This document shows positions 6,919-10,340 of a DNA stretch of 10,340 nucleotides, piece by piece. Where the stretch lies: NCBI GenBank assembly GCA_002311455.1, contig DCAJ01000026.1:1-10340 (forward strand), read 5' to 3'. The translations under genes and the position numbers were made by a program. The DNA is from Anaerolineales bacterium UBA1136. Its GTDB lineage: Bacteria > Chloroflexota > Anaerolineae > Anaerolineales > UBA11657. Every line of letters begins with the position of its first letter. Position 1 is the stretch's first letter. The notes below the pieces were generated by a model. The model was not told the origin of the DNA. It saw only the letters and a program-made list of their open reading frames with translations, and ran no database searches.

Positions 6919-7047
6919 CAGATTAGTAGCCGGTTTGTCTAAATGGGGGCCGTTAGTAGGATCTAAGTAAGCTAGTTGGTTATGTGTGACAACTGGATAA
7001 CTGGGAATAGCATGACCCGACGGGCAACAATTGCCGGCGGGTTTTTT
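6919..7047 (+). ncRNA. Candidate structured leader or small RNA ahead of RNase J
   Basis: From the predicted start to the intrinsic terminator there would be a transcript of about 130 nt without a convincing gene. It contains a clear 7-bp stem-loop (6972-6978 pairing with 6990-6996, one G-U pair, 11-nt loop) and ends in the terminator hairpin. A 7-nt direct repeat TTAGTAG occurs at 6923-6929 and 6953-6959. Two very short reading frames start at 6943 (7 codons, no Shine-Dalgarno) and at 7012 (19 codons, running through the hairpin). I find no T-box, SRP RNA, 6S-like or other family signature that I can name. It could be a cis-acting attenuator leader for rnj, a free small RNA, or both. No strong antiterminator pairing to the 5' arm of the terminator is evident by eye. 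Confidence 0.45.
7016..7047 (+). terminator. Intrinsic (Rho-independent) terminator directly before the rnj ribosome binding site
   Basis: The outer stem pairs 7016-7019 (CCCG) with 7038-7041 (CGGG). After a small internal loop the inner stem pairs 7023-7027 (GGCAA) with 7031-7035 (TTGCC), closed by a 3-nt loop. Six T residues follow at 7042-7047. It would end transcripts from both the metG-DUF2142 unit and the promoter at 6884-6912. It stops 3 nt short of the GGAG (7051-7054) that serves rnj, which makes it a candidate attenuator. Confidence 0.85.
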
Positions 7048-7063
7048 GTTGGAGTAAGACTAT

Positions 7064-8707
7064 ATGAATAAAAAAGTACTTAAAATAGTTCCCCTAGGAG
7101 GTTTGGGGGAAGTTGGAAAGAATATGATGGTTTTGGAGTATGGTAGAAATATACTCATTGTTGATTCGGGTTTGATGTTTCCGGAAAATAATATGCCGGG
7201 TATAGACCATATTATCCCAGATTTCAGCTATCTAAATGACAAATTTGATCGTGTGCGAGGTATTGTCATAACACATGGTCATGAGGATCATACTGGAGCA
7301 ATACGCCATGTAGCAGAGCAGATTGATGCACCAATATACGCTACGCCTTTAACCTGTGGTTTGCTTGAGTCGAAGCTTCGAAAAGCAAAATTGTACGATT
7401 CAGACAAACTTGTACAAGTTAATGCTGGTGATAGTGTTGATATCGGCCCATTTAAGGTTGAGTTTTTCCATGTTTGTCACAGCATTCCGGATGCGGTTGG
7501 ACTAGGTATCACGACACCATTAGGTTTAGTGGTGCACTCCGGAGATTTTAAGCTTGATCAAACCCCAACGGATGACTGGCCTACTGATTTTGCGAAAATA
7601 GGTGAATTTGCAGGTCGAGGTGTGCTGGCACTTTTGTCGGACTCAACAAATGCTGATCAGCCTGGATGGACTCCCTCAGAAGCCATTATAGACGGTGCAT
7701 TTGACGAAGCATTTCGTGCTGCTGATGGTCGTGTGTTGGTAGCAACTTTTGCATCACTTATATCTCGTGTTCAACAAGTAATTAATGCATCATATAGGCA
7801 TGGACGTCGTGTTGTATTGGTTGGCACATCAATGGTGGTGAACTCTAAGATGGCTATAAAGTTAGGATATTTACAAGATCCAAACAACGTGCTAGTGTCA
7901 CTTGATCAGGCACTTAGTTTACCTAAAAGCAAAGTAACGTTGATGATGACTGGTTCTCAAGGAGAACCATCCTCAATACTAGGCCGTCTAGCTGTTGGAC
8001 GTAATCGTCGGTTTGATTTGGAAGATGGCGATACCGTGATTGTATCTGCTCATCCTATTCCGGGAAACGAGGAAGTGGTGTCCCGCACCATTAATAGGCT
8101 TATACAGCGTGGAGCCAAAGTAATTTATGATCCTTTGCTGCCCGTACATGTTTCTGGTCATGCAAACTCTGAGGAACAAAAGCAATTAATTAGAATGGTA
8201 AAACCTAAGTTCTTTGTTCCTATACATGGAGAGTTACGCATGTTACATGCACATGCTTCTCTGGCTCAACAGGTGGGTGTGCCTTCCAATAATGTAGCTG
8301 TAGTAGAAAACGGTACCATACTGGAGCTGACGTCTGAATCATTGACAATTGGTGACCGGATTCCTGGAGGATATGTTTACATAGACGGGACGGGTGTTGG
8401 AGACATTGGTCCGCAAGTTTTACGAGAACGTGATCGTTTGTCTCGCGATGGATTTGTTATAGTTAACATGATGATTGATGTCGAAACGCGTGAATTGCTA
8501 AATATTCCTGAAATTACAAGTCGAGGCTTTGTCTATGTACGCGATTCAGAGCAATTGTTTCTGCAGGCCAGAGAAAAAGTAGTATCTATAGTGAAGGATA
8601 ACCCGGACAATAAAATTGTTTCTAAGGTGGAGAAATCACTCTCAGATTTTTTCTATAAGGAGATAAGACGCAGACCCATTATCTGTGTTCTAGTGAACGA
8701 AGTCTAA
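7064..8707 (+). CDS. rnj: Ribonuclease J (beta-CASP metallo-beta-lactamase endo/5'-exoribonuclease)
   Basis: RNase J processes and degrades RNA in the cytoplasm, cutting internally and trimming 5' to 3', and takes the place of RNase E in many bacteria. The 547-residue protein has the metallo-beta-lactamase core with the zinc-binding 'HGHEDH' (71-76), 'CHSIPDA' (138-144, His139), 'HSGDFKLD' (158-165, Asp161) and 'SDSTNAD..G.T.SE' (192-206). The beta-CASP insert includes 'TFASLISRVQQV' (228-239; relatives commonly have 'FASNIHR.QQ'). The closing motifs are 'HVSGHA' (362-367) and 'PIHGELRML' (387-394, His388). The C-terminal domain runs from about 450 to the end. Length and domain order are normal. 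GGAG at 7051-7054, 9 nt before the ATG, supports the start. Immediately upstream lies an intrinsic terminator with a strong promoter before it, so expression is probably set by readthrough. The stop codon is 1 nt from the opposing tsaD stop. Confidence 0.96.
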   Translation: MNKKVLKIVPLGGLGEVGKNMMVLEYGRNILIVDSGLMFPENNMPGIDHIIPDFSYLNDKFDRVRGIVITHGHEDHTGAIRHVAEQIDAPIYATPLTCGLLESKLRKAKLYDSDKLVQVNAGDSVDIGPFKVEFFHVCHSIPDAVGLGITTPLGLVVHSGDFKLDQTPTDDWPTDFAKIGEFAGRGVLALLSDSTNADQPGWTPSEAIIDGAFDEAFRAADGRVLVATFASLISRVQQVINASYRHGRRVVLVGTSMVVNSKMAIKLGYLQDPNNVLVSLDQALSLPKSKVTLMMTGSQGEPSSILGRLAVGRNRRFDLEDGDTVIVSAHPIPGNEEVVSRTINRLIQRGAKVIYDPLLPVHVSGHANSEEQKQLIRMVKPKFFVPIHGELRMLHAHASLAQQVGVPSNNVAVVENGTILELTSESLTIGDRIPGGYVYIDGTGVGDIGPQVLRERDRLSRDGFVIVNMMIDVETRELLNIPEITSRGFVYVRDSEQLFLQAREKVVSIVKDNPDNKIVSKVEKSLSDFFYKEIRRRPIICVLVNEV

Positions 8708-8708
8708 C

Positions 8709-9743
8709 TTAAAGACCGAGTGGCCACGAAGGTTTAGCATCCATGTTCCAATTATCACTTTGACCGGACTGAAAGCGTCGGTGCCCTGCAGCTGCAATCA
8801 TAGAAGCATTGTCGGTACACAAATATTTCGGTGGGCAATAAACTGGCAGATCTCCTGCTCTATCGATGATTTCTTTACGCAACTTTGTATTAGCTGAGAC
8901 ACCACCGCTTACAAATATACATTTAGCTTTGTATTTCTCAGCTGCTTGTACTGTTTTTTCCTTTAAGACATCTATTACTGCTGCCTGAAAACTGGCAGCC
9001 AAATCAGCTACAGGCAAATCTACTGAAGAGGTGCTTCGTCCTAAATCTAGTTGTGGGAAACGTTGCTGAACTTCGCGGACCACCGCTGTTTTGAGGCCAC
9101 TGAATGAGAAATCCCAACTATTATCTACCCAAGCACGAGGAAAATCGAAGCTAAGTGGATTTCCCATTAGTGCTGCATCTTCTAAGTTAGGTCCACCAGG
9201 GTACGGTAGGCCTAATAATCTGCCAACTTTGTCAAATGCCTCACCTGCAGCGTCGTCCAAAGTCCCCCCCAATCGTTCATATTGCATATGATCCTTCATG
9301 AGCACCATTTCTGTATGTCCGCCTGACACAATTAGTGCTAGAACTGGAAATTCTACTTTATCAGCATGCTCACTTAACCACAGTGAATATATATGTCCTT
9401 CTAGGTGGTTTATACCTAATAATGGTAGTTGTCTGCCTAATGCAATACCTTTGGCTGCATTTATGCCAACAAGTAGAGATCCAATTAATCCCGGACCACG
9501 TGTGACAGCCACTGCTGATATATCATCTAGGCTGACATGTGCTTCAGATAGTGCTGTTGTGACTACATTGTGAATCGTTTCAATGTGGACACGCGATGCT
9601 ACCTCGGGGTATATTCCCCCATATTGTGCATGTACTTTGTTCTGTGACGCTACGACGTTGGAAATAATTACTGAGCCTTCCTCTACTACAGCGGCTGCGG
9701 TTTCGTCACATGAGGTTTCAATTCCAAGAATTCGTACAGTCAC
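8709..9743 (-). CDS. tsaD: tRNA N6-adenosine threonylcarbamoyltransferase TsaD
   Basis: TsaD, with TsaB and TsaE, transfers the threonylcarbamoyl group from TC-AMP to A37 of ANN-decoding tRNAs, giving t6A. The 344-residue protein has the ASKHA fold with 'GIETSCDETAAAVV' at the N-terminus (7-20), 'PEVASRVHIE' (46-55), the metal-binding 'NHLEGHIYS' (112-120; His113 and His117), 'VSGGHTE' (139-145), 'DDAAGEAFDKVGRLLGL.YPGGP' (163-185), 'FSFSGLKTA' (212-220), 'FVSGGVSAN' (277-285) and 'CTDNASMIAAAG' (309-320; Asp311 as a metal ligand). All key residues are present. The initiator is GTG, supported by AGGA at 9752-9755, 8 nt upstream. It lies 17 nt downstream of the M24 peptidase gene on the same strand, so they probably share a transcript. 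No tsaB or tsaE is in the window. Its 3' end abuts rnj. Confidence 0.96.
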   Translation of the reverse strand: MTVRILGIETSCDETAAAVVEEGSVIISNVVASQNKVHAQYGGIYPEVASRVHIETIHNVVTTALSEAHVSLDDISAVAVTRGPGLIGSLLVGINAAKGIALGRQLPLLGINHLEGHIYSLWLSEHADKVEFPVLALIVSGGHTEMVLMKDHMQYERLGGTLDDAAGEAFDKVGRLLGLPYPGGPNLEDAALMGNPLSFDFPRAWVDNSWDFSFSGLKTAVVREVQQRFPQLDLGRSTSSVDLPVADLAASFQAAVIDVLKEKTVQAAEKYKAKCIFVSGGVSANTKLRKEIIDRAGDLPVYCPPKYLCTDNASMIAAAGHRRFQSGQSDNWNMDAKPSWPLGL

Positions 9744-9751
9744 AGTTATCG

Positions 9752-9755
9752 TCCT
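9752..9755 (-). promoter_or_regulatory. Shine-Dalgarno (AGGA) fixing the GTG start of tsaD
   Basis: On the minus strand AGGA lies 8 nt before the GTG at 9741-9743. It sits within the 17-nt gap after the M24 gene stop (9761-9763), which supports GTG as the real initiator and translation of tsaD from a shared mRNA. Confidence 0.6.
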
Positions 9756-9760
9756 GTTAT

Positions 9761-10340
9761 TTATATGGGAATAACTAGTTCTTTGTCAAATGTTCCAATA
9801 GTTTCAGGATATCCTGTTTTTGAATCAAGCCAAACATAATCCTCAACTCTAATCCCAATATTGTCTTCAGGATAGTATAACCCCGGTTCTATAGTTAGGG
9901 CCATGCCCGCCTGTATTATATCGTTTTCAGAAGCTGTTTCCGATAAGCGTGGGTGCTCATGTACACTGAGACCTATACCATGACCTAAGGTGTGTACGTA
10001 CCCTCGATTTGTGCCTGGATGATTTCGGGTAGTGTTATGCCCTTGATTTTCAAAATAATCATTTACCAGTTTCTGTGTTGTCGAGCAATGTTGTCCTACA
10101 CAGAGACTGGACAGAGCTAGATCATATGCTGTGATCACTTCTTTGTACAGCCTTTCTATCCTAGTAGATGCATGTCCTATACACCAAGTGCGGGTGAAAT
10201 CATAAAAGTATCCCCCACCGTATTCACAAGGAAAATAATCAAATACAATGGTTTCGCCGACACGTAGTGGTGCTTTATCCTGTCCGCGCGAGTGAGGTAT
10301 GGCTGCATCTCGTCCAGTCGCAAATATTAGTCCTTCGGGA
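9761..10340 (-). CDS. M24 family metallopeptidase (Xaa-Pro aminopeptidase/dipeptidase-like), N-terminus beyond the window
   Basis: The frame is open from the right window edge (first full codon at 10337-10339) to TAA at 9761-9763, giving 193 residues of the C-terminal catalytic 'pita-bread' domain. A GTG at 10136-10138 is internal, since M24 similarity continues well upstream of it. The dinuclear metal ligands are all visible: Asp in 'VFDYFP' (codon 10238-10240), Asp in 'YDFTRTW' (codon 10199-10201), His in 'TLGHGIGLSVHEHP', Glu in 'LTIEPGLYY' and Glu in 'IRVEDYVW'. The spacing between the two Asp residues is 12, slightly longer than the common D-x10-D. Such enzymes remove residues next to proline from peptides, usually with Mn or Co. 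The choice between aminopeptidase P, prolidase and a non-peptidase relative (creatinase-like) cannot be made without the N-terminal domain. The gene is the upstream partner of tsaD, 17 nt away. Confidence 0.9.
   Translation of the reverse strand, partial: PEGLIFATGRDAAIPHSRGQDKAPLRVGETIVFDYFPCEYGGGYFYDFTRTWCIGHASTRIERLYKEVITAYDLALSSLCVGQHCSTTQKLVNDYFENQGHNTTRNHPGTNRGYVHTLGHGIGLSVHEHPRLSETASENDIIQAGMALTIEPGLYYPEDNIGIRVEDYVWLDSKTGYPETIGTFDKELVIPI

Noticed and set aside
7016..7047. Terminator belonging only to the metG-DUF2142 transcript, with no role for rnj.
   Set aside because: It probably does end that transcript, but it lies after the strong promoter at 6884-6912 and directly before the rnj Shine-Dalgarno, so it must also affect rnj.
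1..10340. Mobile elements, CRISPR arrays, phage genes, toxin-antitoxin pairs, rRNA or tRNA genes.
   Set aside because: Reading both strands shows no transposase, integrase, spaced repeat array, small toxin-antitoxin pair or structural RNA gene; the coding sequences are chromosomal and intact apart from the two cut by the window edges.

Overview
The window looks like a piece of a moderately AT-rich (by eye) bacterial chromosome, most likely Chloroflexota and possibly the marine SAR202/Dehalococcoidia side. The lineage call is an inference. It rests on the style of the primary sigma factor (N-terminal part of region 1.2, the 'VPVHMNDRIR' start of region 3, the 'VSWQPMSLEQP' stretch), a DUF177 protein with a Cys-rich tail, a PQQ-type sugar dehydrogenase and a DUF2142 membrane protein. 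All intact genes are housekeeping-like or common accessory genes. I see no mobile element, CRISPR array, tRNA or rRNA.

Layout. Positions 1-456 hold the 3' end of a secreted-type PQQ-dependent sugar dehydrogenase (+). It converges on rdgB (629-1252, -), a nucleotide-pool sanitising enzyme. A divergent intergenic region (1253-1455) carries a near-consensus sigma70-type promoter firing right into a DUF177/YceD gene (1456-1929) and the primary sigma factor gene rpoD (1954-3141), only 24 nt apart. Then come a Bcp-type peroxiredoxin (3226-3693), methionyl-tRNA synthetase metG (3793-5565) and, 5 nt after its stop, a DUF2142 multi-pass membrane protein (5571-6869). After a 194-bp gap comes ribonuclease J (7064-8707). 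It ends 1 nt from the end of the opposing tsaD gene (8709-9743, -). tsaD lies 17 nt downstream of an M24 metallopeptidase gene that runs off the right edge (9761-10340, -).

Functionally, this is a growth and information-processing neighbourhood: transcription initiation (RpoD), tRNA charging (MetG), tRNA t6A modification (TsaD), RNA decay and maturation (RNase J), dNTP pool cleaning (RdgB) and peroxide defence (Bcp).

The most interesting part is the leader of the RNase J gene. A strong promoter (TTGACA, 17 bp, extended -10) at 6884-6912 is followed by about 130 nt with a clear internal stem-loop and a textbook intrinsic terminator at 7016-7047. That terminator ends only 3 nt before the Shine-Dalgarno sequence of rnj. 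No promoter fits between terminator and gene, so RNase J expression should depend on readthrough. This has the layout of a transcription attenuator, or of a small RNA whose terminator gates rnj. I recognise no known riboswitch or leader class in it. No wholly new multi-gene system is evident.
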